Origin: Pseudomonas sp. Q11 | Lineage (GTDB): Bacteria; Pseudomonadota; Gammaproteobacteria; Pseudomonadales; Pseudomonadaceae | Assembly: GCF_024494355.1 (NCBI RefSeq) | Contig: NZ_JAKNQY010000007.1 | Span: 1-64,000 of the forward strand | Length of the DNA stretch: 64,000 nt | Reading direction: 5' to 3' | Shown here: positions 1 through 8,399 of the stretch, piece by piece | Layout of the letters: the number at the start of each line of letters is the position of its first letter | Numbering within the stretch: position 1 is the stretch's first letter | Notes under the pieces: generated by a model | What the model saw: only the letters and a program-made list of their open reading frames with translations | Told to the model about the DNA's origin: nothing | The model's database searches: none | Program-made: the position numbers and the translations under genes

Positions 1-200
1 TGGCCCTTCGCGGCGGGCCCACGGAGCAATGCCGGAGTGAGGGCACACCGAGCCTGGGCGAGGTGCCAAGTGGTGGGGCAAAGCGCTTTTGGTTACTTTT
101 GGCGCTCTTCCAAAAGTGACCCGCCGTAAGGGCGGAACCCTAAGCAGCCGTTACCGCAGCAACGGATATGCACACTACCCGTCTGGAAAAAGGCGAGTAG
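1..200. repeat. Intergenic repeat segment at window edge
   Basis: No convincing gene lies here. The stretch includes phrases such as GGCGAGGTGCCAAGTGGTGG, CAAAAGTGACCCGCCGTAAG and CGTTACCGCAGCAACGG. I recall very similar text in many places between genes of fluorescent pseudomonads, where it is sometimes annotated as short hypothetical proteins. This is recognition from memory; no second copy lies in this window. The left part is cut by the window edge. Confidence 0.45.
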
Positions 201-221
201 ATTTTTCAAAAAACAAAAAAC

Positions 222-264
222 AAAAAAACGGCGCTTTTCATTTCTGAAACAAGCGCCGTTTTTC
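222..264. terminator. Bidirectional intrinsic terminator
   Basis: The 10-bp arms AACGGCGCTT (227-236) and AAGCGCCGTT (251-260) flank a 14-base loop. There is a run of T on the right side and a run of A on the left side, so it can stop transcription in both directions. It ends the minus-strand lipoprotein gene. Confidence 0.85.
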
Positions 265-330
265 CTAAGTGAACAGCATTACGCAAATATCGCGGGCTTT
301 TCTGTATCTATCTGGCTGTGGCGTTGAAGA

Positions 331-552
331 TTACAAATCTTTAACGGTACGAACCTGATCCTTGTTCACGCGAGTCTCTTTACCGTCCAGTTGCTCGAAT
401 TCGTAGAAGCCGGTGTCTTCATCGTACTCGGGGGTGTCGACGGCCTGGATTTCGCGACCGTCATTCAAGGTAATCACTGTTGGCGATGCGCACCCGGCGA
501 GAGTGGCGAGGCCCAGTGCGAGCATGAAAGTGGCGAGGGTCCGTTGAGTCAT
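331..552 (-). CDS. YgdI/YgdR-type small lipoprotein (DUF903)
   Basis: Protein of 73 residues with an N-terminal signal peptide ending in the lipobox L-A-G-C (Cys about residue 21), so it is expected to be lipidated and anchored in the envelope. The mature part matches the YgdI/YgdR (DUF903) pattern: a short beta-rich domain with the phrases ITLNDGREIQAVDTPEYDED and YEFEQLDGKE. Length fits the family (about 70-75). A GGAGA ribosome site lies 6 bases before the ATG. The gene stands alone and is followed by a strong terminator. The function of the family is not established. Confidence 0.85.
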   Translation of the reverse strand: MTQRTLATFMLALGLATLAGCASPTVITLNDGREIQAVDTPEYDEDTGFYEFEQLDGKETRVNKDQVRTVKDL

Positions 553-628
553 GGTGTTTCTCCGAAATAGGATTCTTCAAGTTACTGACCTTCAGACGTA
601 TACATCGCGCGCAAGTTCCTGGCTAGTG

Positions 629-1231
629 TCACTCTGACACACCTTTGTGTCCGCTGAGCAGTTCCGGCGTATTCAGATTTGCCAGGCGAATATCGTTTGC
701 AGGGCATTGCAGGGCAATCGCATGCAGCGCCCGCATGATGCGACCCGGGCTGCGTTCGCCTTCGCTCCAGGCCTGTTCGAAGGCCGGTGCCAGAGCCACA
801 GGAATGACGCACAGCAGCGGTTCCCAATGTTCACCATGACGTACCATCAGCGGTTTGTCGGGATGCTGGCTCGCCTGGCTGAGCATGCTGTCAAGCAGGC
901 TGGCGTCGATTTGCGGTACATCACACGGCAGCACCAGCAGCGTTGGGTATCGTGCCACCTTGAGGCCCGCCCGGATGCCTGCCAACGGGCCGGGGAAGCC
1001 CTCTTCATCGTCATGCACCAATTGATCGGCATACAGCGCATAGCGTTCCGGGTTGCGGTTGCAGGAGATAATCAAGTCGTCGCTCAGCGCTCGGGTCCGT
1101 CTATGGAGATGGGCGATCAACGGTTCGCCCTGCCACTCCAGCAGGCCTTTGTCCTGCCCGCCCATGCGGTGTCCGCGCCCACCCGCCAGCAGCAGGATGG
1201 AGCATGATGGCAGGGAAGTGTTCGAGGTCAT
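629..1231 (-). CDS. mobA: Molybdenum cofactor guanylyltransferase MobA
   Basis: Joins GMP from GTP to molybdopterin to give the guanine dinucleotide form of the molybdenum cofactor needed by enzymes such as nitrate reductase. The 200-residue protein has the nucleotidyltransferase signature [20 protein letters not shown] near the N-terminus and the P-C-D-V-P motif that holds the metal-binding aspartate. I start it at the ATG at 1231 because GGAG lies 7 bases upstream; a longer start at 1246 has no ribosome site. It is divergent from moaB-moeA, the other cofactor genes. The window also encodes a molybdenum nitrate reductase (53.2-55.9 kb). Confidence 0.93.
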   Translation of the reverse strand: MTSNTSLPSCSILLLAGGRGHRMGGQDKGLLEWQGEPLIAHLHRRTRALSDDLIISCNRNPERYALYADQLVHDDEEGFPGPLAGIRAGLKVARYPTLLVLPCDVPQIDASLLDSMLSQASQHPDKPLMVRHGEHWEPLLCVIPVALAPAFEQAWSEGERSPGRIMRALHAIALQCPANDIRLANLNTPELLSGHKGVSE

Positions 1232-1309
1232 GGTGTATCTCCGCACGGGCGAAAAAATGAAGCGCTGTGATATAACACCGGGCTGTTTCCTCTACAACTG
1301 GACGAGCCT

Positions 1310-1849
1310 ATGAAAGCCAAGGCTGATGTACCTTTCGTGCCGCTCAATATCGCGGTGCTGACAGTCAGTGATACCCGCACCTTTGAAACCGATACGTCCG
1401 GGCAGGTCTTTGTCGATCGGCTCACGGCGGCCGGTCACAACCTGGCGGCGCGAGTTCTGCTCAAAGATGATTTGTACAAGATCCGCGCGCAAGTCGCGAA
1501 CTGGATAGCCGAGGACGTGGTGCAAGTGGTGCTGATTACGGGTGGCACGGGCTTCACGGGGCGCGATAGCACCCCCGAAGCTGTCGCGTGCCTGCTGGAC
1601 AAGCAGGTCGACGGTTTCGGTGAGTTGTTTCGACAGATATCGGTGGCGGACATTGGCACTTCCACCGTTCAGTCGCGGGCGTTGGCAGGCCTGGCCAATG
1701 GCACGCTGGTTTGCTGTCTTCCTGGCTCTACCAACGCGGTTCGCACCGGTTGGGACGGGATCCTGGCCGAGCAACTGGATGCGCGGCATCGTCCGTGTAA
1801 CTTCGTGGCCCATCTGAAAAAGGCGGCGCCTTGTGAATCCCGTGGGTAA
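1310..1849 (+). CDS. moaB: Molybdopterin biosynthesis protein MoaB
   Basis: MoaB/MogA-fold protein that adenylates molybdopterin before molybdenum insertion. At 179 residues it has normal length. The conserved phrases are VSDTRTFETDTSG near the N-terminus, ITGGTGFTGRDSTPEAV (the MPT-binding GG-G-x-T loop) and LPGSTNAVRTGWDGIL. The stop codon region overlaps the GTG start of moeA by 17 bases, so the two are translationally coupled. The ribosome site (GAG) is weak. Confidence 0.93.
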   Translation: MKAKADVPFVPLNIAVLTVSDTRTFETDTSGQVFVDRLTAAGHNLAARVLLKDDLYKIRAQVANWIAEDVVQVVLITGGTGFTGRDSTPEAVACLLDKQVDGFGELFRQISVADIGTSTVQSRALAGLANGTLVCCLPGSTNAVRTGWDGILAEQLDARHRPCNFVAHLKKAAPCESRG

Positions 1850-3059
1850 ACCGGGCAAGGCCGGCGCCTTGATGGCCGTGGAAGTGGCGTTGGAGCGTTT
1901 GCTCGCGATGGCGGCGGCCACGCCGATTACCCAGCGCGAGCGTTTGCCTTTGGCCGCGGCACAAGGCCGGGTGCTTGCAGAGGATGTGGTATCAACCCTT
2001 GATTTACCGCCATGGCCCAACAGCGCCATGGACGGCTACGCCTTGCGGCTGGCTGACTGCAAGGGTGAGCCTCTGGTGGTCAGCCAGCGGATTTTCGCCG
2101 GGCAGGCCCCGGAACCACTAGCCGCCGGGACTTGTGCACGGATCTTCACGGGAGCGCCAGTTCCTGCTGGCGCCGATTGCGTCGAAATGCAGGAAAACGC
2201 TGAGGTTGAAGCTGACCAGCGGATACGGTTCACCCGCCCCATGGTCAGCGGACAAAACATCCGCCCTCAGGGCCAGGAAACAACGATCGGGGAGCAGGTT
2301 CTCTCTTGCGGCACTCGCCTGGGCCCGATTGAGCTGGGGCTGGCGGCATCCCTGGGATGTGCGTCGCTGGAAGTGGTGCGCAAGGTGCGTGTTGCGGTCC
2401 TCTCCACCGGTGACGAGTTGGTTGAGCCAGGCCAGGCGCTAGGGCCTGGTCAGATCTATAACAGTAATCGCGTGCTGCTCTGTGGCTGGCTGCGGCGATT
2501 GGGCTGTGAAGTGGTCGACGCGGGTATTCTGCCCGACGACTTGCCAGCCACCCGCCAGCGTCTGGGTCAGCTGTCGGATGTCGACCTGATCCTGTCCACT
2601 GGAGGTGTCTCGGTGGGGGAGGCCGACTTCCTGGGTATTGCGTTGCGTGAAGAGGGTGAGCTGGCTCTTTGGAAGCTTGCCATCAAACCTGGGAAGCCTT
2701 TGACGTTCGGGCATTTCCGTGGCGTGCCCGTGATTGGCCTGCCTGGAAACCCGGCCTCGACACTGGTGACATTTGCACTGCTGGCTCGGCCGTACTTGTT
2801 ACGACGTCAGGGTGTTAAGTCCGTGACGCCGCTCAAGTTCAAGGTGCCGGCCGGTTTCGTCTGGCCGAAGGCAGGCAGTCGCCGAGAATACTTGCGAGGC
2901 CGCATCGAGGACGGTCGGGCGATCATCTACCGGAATCAAAGCTCTGGTGTACTGCGTAGCGCGGCCTGGGCTGAAGGTCTGGTCGAAGTGCTCGAAGAGC
3001 GGACCCTTGTCGAGGGTGACGAAGTGGGGTTTATTCCCTTGAGCGAGGTCCTGGGCTAG
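1833..3059 (+). CDS. moeA: Molybdopterin molybdenumtransferase MoeA
   Basis: Inserts molybdate into adenylated molybdopterin. The 408-residue protein shows the family landmarks in order: PPWPNSAMDGYALR, the IFTGAPVPAGADCVEMQENA loop, LSTGDELVEPGQALGPGQIY, the LSTGGVSVGEADF motif and the IKPGKPLTFGHF / GLPGNPAS active-site loops. I use the GTG start at 1833 (AAAAGG 9 bases upstream) inside the end of moaB. An internal ATG at 1872 is possible. A short hairpin follows the stop. Confidence 0.93.
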   Translation: MNPVGKPGKAGALMAVEVALERLLAMAAATPITQRERLPLAAAQGRVLAEDVVSTLDLPPWPNSAMDGYALRLADCKGEPLVVSQRIFAGQAPEPLAAGTCARIFTGAPVPAGADCVEMQENAEVEADQRIRFTRPMVSGQNIRPQGQETTIGEQVLSCGTRLGPIELGLAASLGCASLEVVRKVRVAVLSTGDELVEPGQALGPGQIYNSNRVLLCGWLRRLGCEVVDAGILPDDLPATRQRLGQLSDVDLILSTGGVSVGEADFLGIALREEGELALWKLAIKPGKPLTFGHFRGVPVIGLPGNPASTLVTFALLARPYLLRRQGVKSVTPLKFKVPAGFVWPKAGSRREYLRGRIEDGRAIIYRNQSSGVLRSAAWAEGLVEVLEERTLVEGDEVGFIPLSEVLG

Positions 3060-3082
3060 CGCTGCAGCAGCGGGTGTTTTAG

Positions 3083-3106
3083 GCCCGAGTTGAGTGCTCG
3101 GGCTTC
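3083..3106 (+). terminator. Weak intrinsic terminator after moeA
   Basis: Seven-bp stem GCCCGAG (3083-3089) / CTCGGGC (3097-3103) with a seven-base loop, followed by TTCT only. The U-tract is poor, so termination may be partial. Confidence 0.5.
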
Positions 3107-3120
3107 TACATCCAACCCAT

Positions 3121-3429
3121 TCATCGCGAGAGCAGCATTACCAGTTGATCGAATCGACTGTTCGCAATCCAGCCCAGCAGGCCGATGACCACCGCCGCGG
3201 CGCCAGCCGAATAGGCGAGTCTGTGACGTATCACCTTCACATCGGTACGGATTTCATCCATGTCTTTGCGGATGTACTTAAGGTGGGTTTCCAGTTCAAC
3301 GACGCGCGGTTCCAAATCAATTCCTCCAGCGAAATTACTGCAACTTTTGCATTCGTTTCGAGCGTCGGCCTGCTCGCTTCCAAATGATGCGAGCTGCCGC
3401 GGCGACAGCTTGTATTTATGGCTATACAT
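3121..3429 (-). CDS. Small coiled-coil membrane protein, function unknown
   Basis: Unrecognised protein of about 102 residues if started at 3429; in-frame ATGs at 3441 and 3453 are alternatives, and an AAAGGG sequence 12 bases before 3429 is the only ribosome-site candidate. Seen in order: a polar N-terminus, a C-x-x-C pair (residues 27 and 30), a charged helical stretch with heptad character (about 39-70) and one membrane segment (about 73-91) rich in Ala, Gly and Val, then a short tail. The shape recalls small helix-plus-membrane-anchor proteins of the XhlA/DUF1640 kind, but that is only a resemblance. It converges on moeA. Confidence 0.6.
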   Translation of the reverse strand: MYSHKYKLSPRQLASFGSEQADARNECKSCSNFAGGIDLEPRVVELETHLKYIRKDMDEIRTDVKVIRHRLAYSAGAAAVVIGLLGWIANSRFDQLVMLLSR

Positions 3430-3453
3430 GGGAGCTTTCATCCCTTTGGCCAT

Positions 3454-3769
3454 AACTGTTCGAACCACTGTTCCGGCCCTTGCGGGCCGTGACGTATCCA
3501 TCCATGGGTTAGGACATCCTTGTGTAATAAGCGTTTTAACGATCCAGCACAACAGAATGCCAAGGTGTCTCAATACCGGTGGAGGGTCAATTGAGCAGAT
3601 TCGCCAGTTCTTGTAAGAAAATTCTTCGAGGAGAAGTATCGAGCGGGGCGAGCTGCTTGGCTGTTGTTCCCCATCGGCGGTGGGTCTTTTATTTAAATTG
3701 AATCAGCCTGGGCTTTTTCGGCCGTGTGAGTGGTCCCATTCCCTGTACCTTTCAACGATGGAGATGACG
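3454..3769. other. Intergenic region without a recognised feature
   Basis: Divergent gap between the small coiled-coil protein and the lipid kinase gene. It is AT-richer around 3690-3710 (TTTTATTTAAATTGAA), which may mark a promoter for the kinase gene, but I could not match a clear -35/-10 pair. No ORF with coding character or structured RNA was seen. Confidence 0.4.
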
Positions 3770-4687
3770 ATGAGCAAAGGCAAGGCGCTGTTGATTTTGC
3801 ATGGCAAACAAGCGCTCAACGAGGAGGTTCGCGCCGCCGTAATGCTCAAGCGCAAGCAGGGCTGGGATCTTGCGGTCCGGCTGACCTGGGAGGCCGGCGA
3901 TGCCCAGCGATGTGTCGAGGAGGCGCTGGATGCCGGTTACACGAAGCTGATCGCCGGTGGCGGTGATGGGACCTTGCGTGATATCGCCGAGGCCATCGCG
4001 CGCAAGTCGAGCGACATCAGCCTGGTGTTGTTGCCGCTGGGCACGGCCAATGATTTTGCCCGGGCAGCCGGAATCCCGCTGGAGCCGGACCAGGCTCTGG
4101 ACCTGCTGGATGTTGCGCCCCAGGCCATTGACCTGGGTGAAGTCAGCGGTCGGATTTTCCTGAACATGGCTACGGGTGGTTTCGGCAGTCAGGTGACGGC
4201 CAATACCTCCGAGGACCTTAAAAAGGTCTTGGGGGGCGCTGCTTACCTGTTCACCGGTTTATCGCGTTTCAGTGAGCTGAGTACGGCCTATGGAGAGCTA
4301 CAGGGCCCCGATTTCCACTGGCAGGGCGATTTGTTGGCGCTGGGCATCGGCAATGGCCGGCAGGCAGGAGGCGGCCATGTGCTGTGCCCAGAGGCACTGG
4401 CCGATGATGGGTTGCTGGACATCAGCATCCTGCCAGCGCCTCAAGAAGTGGTCAGCACCTTGAGGGACCTGCTGGCCGGTGGCCTGGGCATCGACAACAT
4501 GTTTGTGCGCGCCCGTTTGCCATGGGTGGAAATCAAGGTCGCCCAAGGCCTGGACATCAATCTTGATGGCGAACCGTTGCAGGTCGACAGTTTGCGTTTC
4601 ACCGTATGTGCGAAGGCGCTGCGTGTGCACCTGCCATTGGGTTCGCCTCTGCTGGGCGGTTCGACGGCGCTCAATCGTCCAGGCTGA
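3770..4687 (+). CDS. yegS: YegS-type lipid kinase (diacylglycerol kinase catalytic domain)
   Basis: Member of the bacterial diacylglycerol/sphingosine kinase family, which phosphorylates a membrane lipid with ATP. At 305 residues it fits YegS (about 300). The nucleotide-binding motif I-A-G-G-G-D-G-T-L-R lies near residue 65, the downstream L-L-P-L-G-T-A-N-D-F-A-R motif near 85, and the C-terminal beta-sandwich ends with NLDGEPLQVDS. I chose the ATG at 3770 because GGAG lies 6 bases upstream; two earlier ATGs overlap that site. The stop lies 17 bases inside the convergent response-regulator gene. The true lipid substrate is unknown. Confidence 0.9.
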   Translation: MSKGKALLILHGKQALNEEVRAAVMLKRKQGWDLAVRLTWEAGDAQRCVEEALDAGYTKLIAGGGDGTLRDIAEAIARKSSDISLVLLPLGTANDFARAAGIPLEPDQALDLLDVAPQAIDLGEVSGRIFLNMATGGFGSQVTANTSEDLKKVLGGAAYLFTGLSRFSELSTAYGELQGPDFHWQGDLLALGIGNGRQAGGGHVLCPEALADDGLLDISILPAPQEVVSTLRDLLAGGLGIDNMFVRARLPWVEIKVAQGLDINLDGEPLQVDSLRFTVCAKALRVHLPLGSPLLGGSTALNRPG

Positions 4688-5330
4688 TGATCTGCTCGCG
4701 CACGGCGAACAGCACCAGTCCGGCCACATCATGGATCTGCAGGCGCTTCATGATCTGTGCTCGATGGGTTTCAATGGTCTTGATGCTCAGGCTCAGGCCG
4801 TTGGCAATTTCCCGGGTGGACTTTCCGCGCACAATCAGTCGCAGGATCTCCAACTGGCGTGCCGTCAGGTTGTGGGTCTGACCCGGATCGGGTTGCGGCT
4901 TCTGGACGCGGGTCAATGCCTGGTTGATCACGGTATGGGCGATGGCTGGGCTCAGGTAGCGTTCGTTGTTGCGCAGCGCCTCCAGCGCGTGTTCCAGCTC
5001 GGTGGCCGTGGTGTCCTTGAGCAGATAGCCGTGGGCCCCCGATTCCAGCGCTTGCATGATCAACGCCGGATCGGTGTGCATCGACAGAATCAATACTTTG
5101 CTATGGGGGCGCACCCGTTTGAGCTGCCGCAACGCATCCAGGCCGTTGGTGTCTTTCATGGAGATGTCGAGCAAGACGATATCTGGCGCCAGCCGTTCTA
5201 CCAGCTCCAGCAATTGCGCGCCGTCGCTGGCTTCTCCGACGACCGCATAGCCGGGGAGATCCATGACGAGGGCGCGCACGCCGGCCCTGATCAGCGAATG
5301 GTCATCTACCAGAAGCAAATTACAAGTCAA
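4671..5330 (-). CDS. NarL/FixJ-family response regulator
   Basis: A 219-residue two-domain regulator. The receiver domain (about 1-120) has the acidic pair D9-D10 and phosphoacceptor D55 in LLDISM. The LuxR-type helix-turn-helix (about 150-212) carries LTARQLEILRLIVRGKSTREI and SLSIKTIETHRAQIMKRL. The start is TTG, overlapping the stop of the upstream kinase gene in the four bases TTGA, with AAGG seven bases before it, so the pair is translationally coupled. The target genes cannot be told from the sequence. Its 3' end overlaps the convergent lipid kinase gene by 17 bases. Confidence 0.92.
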   Translation of the reverse strand: MTCNLLLVDDHSLIRAGVRALVMDLPGYAVVGEASDGAQLLELVERLAPDIVLLDISMKDTNGLDALRQLKRVRPHSKVLILSMHTDPALIMQALESGAHGYLLKDTTATELEHALEALRNNERYLSPAIAHTVINQALTRVQKPQPDPGQTHNLTARQLEILRLIVRGKSTREIANGLSLSIKTIETHRAQIMKRLQIHDVAGLVLFAVREQIISLDD

Positions 5331-6220
5331 TGGAGAACCTTATTCTTACTGGCCCGTTCCAGGGCACGAGGCGCCCAGGGAAAGCTTGCTTCGATGTGCG
5401 TGCCTTTGCCGGCCTCGCTGATGACTTTCAAGGTGCCGCCCAATTGTTCGACCCGCTCCGACATGCCGGCCATGCCGCGTTGTCCTTCGCGAGCGGGGTG
5501 GGAGGCCGGGACAAATCCACAGCCATCGTCGCTGATCAACAGTGTCAGGCCTTCGGGTAGCCGTTGCAGGCGCACCAGCAGATTTTTCGCCTGGGCATGA
5601 CGCAAGATATTGGTAACAGCTTCCTGGGTGATTCGAAACGCGGCAACCGTCATCTCCTCCGGGATACCAGCCATGCGTTGCTGGCAGTCGAGACTCCATT
5701 TCACCTGGGTGTTAGCCAGCGTCTTGAGCAGGTGCGCACGCAGGCTGGCTTCAAGTCCCAGGCTGGTCAGTTGTCTTGGGTTGAGGATGGCTGATACGTC
5801 GCGAACCTTATTGAGGGTTTCGTCCAGTGTCTCGCAAAGGATCGTGCATTGGCCGTGCAGTTCTTCGGGCATCCGCCGCTTGAGCCATTCGCTTTGCAGC
5901 TTTGCCGCGGTCAGTAACTGGCCGATATCGTCGTGCAATTCGCGGCTGAGCCGATGGCGCTCGTTTTCCTGGACCTCGAGCAACCGATCGGCCAGCTCCT
6001 GAGGCTGGAACTTGATGGATTTGCGTGACAGGCGATGCTGGATCCAGACACAGGACATGGCCGCGATATTCAGCGCCAGCAGGCTCAACGGTACGGTATG
6101 GGCGAACAGGTAGGCCAGCAGGCCGCCGAGGGCCGAGCAGATGCACAACAATAACGTGAACCGGCGGGCATTTTCTCGAGAGGGTGGCCAGGTAATGATT
6201 GACTTGAGGCTGGCGTACAT
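5327..6220 (-). CDS. NarX/DesK-type membrane histidine kinase (HisKA_3)
   Basis: Sensor partner of the NarL-type regulator. In about 297 residues there are two hydrophobic segments (about 22-40 and 44-60) with almost no periplasmic loop. The HisKA_3 phosphoacceptor motif RHRLSRELHDDIGQLL follows with H96, and then a HATPase domain with the N-box (TQEAVTNILRHAQA) and G-box (DDGCGF; GQRGMAGM). With no evident extracytoplasmic domain, the signal may be sensed in the membrane or by another protein. An alternative TTG start lies at 6235; neither start has a clear ribosome site. Confidence 0.88.
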   Translation of the reverse strand: MYASLKSIITWPPSRENARRFTLLLCICSALGGLLAYLFAHTVPLSLLALNIAAMSCVWIQHRLSRKSIKFQPQELADRLLEVQENERHRLSRELHDDIGQLLTAAKLQSEWLKRRMPEELHGQCTILCETLDETLNKVRDVSAILNPRQLTSLGLEASLRAHLLKTLANTQVKWSLDCQQRMAGIPEEMTVAAFRITQEAVTNILRHAQAKNLLVRLQRLPEGLTLLISDDGCGFVPASHPAREGQRGMAGMSERVEQLGGTLKVISEAGKGTHIEASFPWAPRALERASKNKVLH

Positions 6221-6452
6221 AACGGATGGAGCCAATGAATGTTCGCTGCGGGCAGGCCGGTCAGCGTATCTGACAGGCCGGGACGGGTAAACGTTTCAGG
6301 TCGAGGCGGCTTCGGCTGATGGCTTGATGCCGTTGCCCTGAACCGACTGACGCGGGAGATAGTACCACTTCATATTTCGTTGGTCGCGTTCAGGATGGGC
6401 GGCGTGAAAGTGCTATGTGCCAGGCGCGTCGGGCTGACTGCAATCATCGGCA

Positions 6453-6923
6453 TCAAGCCTGTTTTTGCGAGTAGGGCACTAACGCCATGGGGCGCGAAGC
6501 GGGTAATGCCTGGTCGGGGCTCTGGCCCATCTGGAAGGCAAAGGCTTCGATCAGCGACGTCTGTTCGCTGCTGTCCAGGCCTAGTTGGCCGGTGGTGTGA
6601 TCGACCAGTTCCAGTTGCCAGGCCATCAGCGTGAAGCAGTCCTTTAGAGCGCCCAGGGCTTGATCATGCAACTCAACATGACTTTGCGCGTGGCTGAGCA
6701 AGCCATGGATATGCAACGAAAATTCCGAAACAGCTTCCAGCGCCAGGGCATCGGCCTTGTTTGCCAACTTCAGCAGGGTGCTGAGCATGCAATCGATGGC
6801 GTCCTTGTCGTTGTTGATCAATTGCAGATGGTTCAGGCATTCCTCTGACTTGGCCAAAAGTGTTTCGGCCTCGATCAGAAATTCGGGAAGACGCTGACTC
6901 CAGTTCTTACGATCGTTCGGCAT
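6453..6923 (-). CDS. Degenerate HPt-like helical protein near cheV
   Basis: Unnamed 156-residue, mainly helical protein with no signal or membrane segment. The central part (about 10-90) reads like the P1/HPt domain of CheA-type proteins (helix bundle, then ...KLANKADALALEAVSEFSLH), but where HPt domains carry H-x-x-K-G this protein has L-K-L-A-N-K, with no phosphorylatable histidine. This is a by-eye alignment, so the HPt relation is an inference. The start at 6923 has GGAGATA 6 bases upstream; a longer start at 6935 is less likely. It is divergent from cheV, 481 bases away. Confidence 0.55.
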   Translation of the reverse strand: MPNDRKNWSQRLPEFLIEAETLLAKSEECLNHLQLINNDKDAIDCMLSTLLKLANKADALALEAVSEFSLHIHGLLSHAQSHVELHDQALGALKDCFTLMAWQLELVDHTTGQLGLDSSEQTSLIEAFAFQMGQSPDQALPASRPMALVPYSQKQA

Positions 6924-7337
6924 GCTTATCTCCACAACATCATGTCAGGCGAAATACAATCGCGTGTGGCGAACGGCTGGACCTCACGGCCGGCAACTAA
7001 CGAAGACGCGCTGATACATCCTTGCCCTTGGGCAAAAGCGCGCTCGCAAACGATTGCACTGGCAGAATCGGCCAAAAGGCTGGAAGTCCGGTGTCCCGCA
7101 GTCGCGCACAAAAGCCTGACTCCATTCAGCAATGAGAATGGCGTCACATTAATGGCTATTGGATAGCGGGAATATCAGGTTGGTCCTGATTGTTCCTAGG
7201 GGAAACCCTTACGCAAGGGAACTTTGTGCGCAAACCGAGGTCGTGGTGCGCGGAGAGAGGGCGGATGAAATCCGTGAAGCCAGTAAAGCATGATGCTAAT
7301 GTGACATCAATGCCCTGCGCGACATTTTATACAGGGG
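6924..7337. other. Intergenic region upstream of cheV, no gene seen
   Basis: The region between the two divergent genes has no ORF with coding character. A small hairpin CCCTT-acgc-AAGGG sits near 7206-7219 without a T-run. A TATACA hexamer near 7329 might be a -10 box, but no -35 is at proper spacing. The only convincing element is the FliA-type promoter at its right end. Confidence 0.45.
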
Positions 7338-7364
7338 TCAAGATCCGGCCTGCACGGCCGATAT
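7338..7364 (+). promoter_or_regulatory. FliA (sigma28) promoter of cheV
   Basis: TCAAGATC (7338-7345), 11 bases, GCCGATAT (7357-7364). The FliA consensus is TAAAGTTT-N11-GCCGATAA, so the spacing is exact and the -10 matches 7 of 8. Predicted transcription start is near 7371, which leaves about 34 bases of leader before the ATG at 7405 and argues against the earlier in-frame ATG at 7372. Confidence 0.75.
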
Positions 7365-7404
7365 CTCCTTTATGGATTCATCCGAACAAGCCCAGGAGTC
7401 ATCG

Positions 7405-8328
7405 ATGGCCGGCATTCTCGACACAGTAGATCAACGAACCCAACTGGTGGGTGAGAATCGCCTGGAAATTCTCATGTTTCGCCTGGCAGGGCGGCAGTTG
7501 TTCGCCATTAACGTATTCAAGGTCCAGGAAGTGCTGCAACTGCCGAAGTTGACGTTGATGCCGCAGCGCCATCCATTTGTGTGCGGCGTGGTCAATCTGC
7601 GGGGCCAGACGTTGCCGGTGATCGACCTGTCCCAGGCCATCGGGATGCGTCCGCTGGTGCCGGGCCCCAACAGCACCATTATCGTCACGGAATACAATCG
7701 TTCGGTTCAGGCGTTTCTGGTGGGCGGCGTGGACCGCATCGTCAACATGAACTGGGAAGCCATTTTGCCGCCCCCTACCAGCGCCGGACGCGAACACTAC
7801 CTGACGGCCATCAGCAAAGTGGACGATCAGTTGGTGGAAATCATCGACGTGGAAAAAGTCCTGGCCGAAATCGTGCCGTACAACGCCAAGGTTTCCAGGG
7901 ACAAGCTCGAAGACCCGGTGCTGGAGCGCGCCCGCGGACGAGAAGTGTTGCTGGTGGACGACTCCAATGTCGCGCTTTCGCAACTGCGCGACACCCTGGG
8001 GCAACTGGGTGTGAAAATGCACGTTGCCAGCGACGGCTTGAAAGCCCTGAACATGCTCAAGGCCTGGGCCGATTCCGGCGAAGTGATGACCGACAAATTG
8101 CTGATGATCTTCACTGACGCGGAAATGCCGGAGATGGACGGCTATCGCCTGACTACCGAGATCCGCAACGACCCGCGTCTGCGTGCGCTCTACGTGGTGC
8201 TGCACACCTCGCTGTCGGGCAGCTTCAACGATTCGATGGTCAAGAAGGTCGGCTGCGACAACTTCCTCTCCAAATTCCAGCCGGACAAGTTGGTTGATGT
8301 GGTGCGCCAGCGGCTGATGCTCGACTGA
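7405..8328 (+). CDS. cheV: Chemotaxis coupling/response protein CheV
   Basis: Couples chemoreceptors to CheA and can itself be phosphorylated, damping the signal. The 307 residues comprise an N-terminal CheW domain (about 10-155, with GVVNLRGQTLPVIDL) followed by a receiver domain (about 178-305) with D185/D186 and phosphoacceptor D238 in F-T-D-A-E-M-P-E-M-D-G. The start at 7405 has AGGAG 8 bases upstream and falls after the predicted FliA start site; a longer start at 7372 would lie at the transcription start. FliA control fits a chemotaxis gene. No other chemotaxis gene lies in the window. Confidence 0.94.
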   Translation: MAGILDTVDQRTQLVGENRLEILMFRLAGRQLFAINVFKVQEVLQLPKLTLMPQRHPFVCGVVNLRGQTLPVIDLSQAIGMRPLVPGPNSTIIVTEYNRSVQAFLVGGVDRIVNMNWEAILPPPTSAGREHYLTAISKVDDQLVEIIDVEKVLAEIVPYNAKVSRDKLEDPVLERARGREVLLVDDSNVALSQLRDTLGQLGVKMHVASDGLKALNMLKAWADSGEVMTDKLLMIFTDAEMPEMDGYRLTTEIRNDPRLRALYVVLHTSLSGSFNDSMVKKVGCDNFLSKFQPDKLVDVVRQRLMLD

Positions 8329-8399
8329 GGCCGATCATGGTTTGCTTCAACGGCTGGCTCGTATAAGGTGGCGTTTTTTCGTCTCCAGGAAAGTCGACC

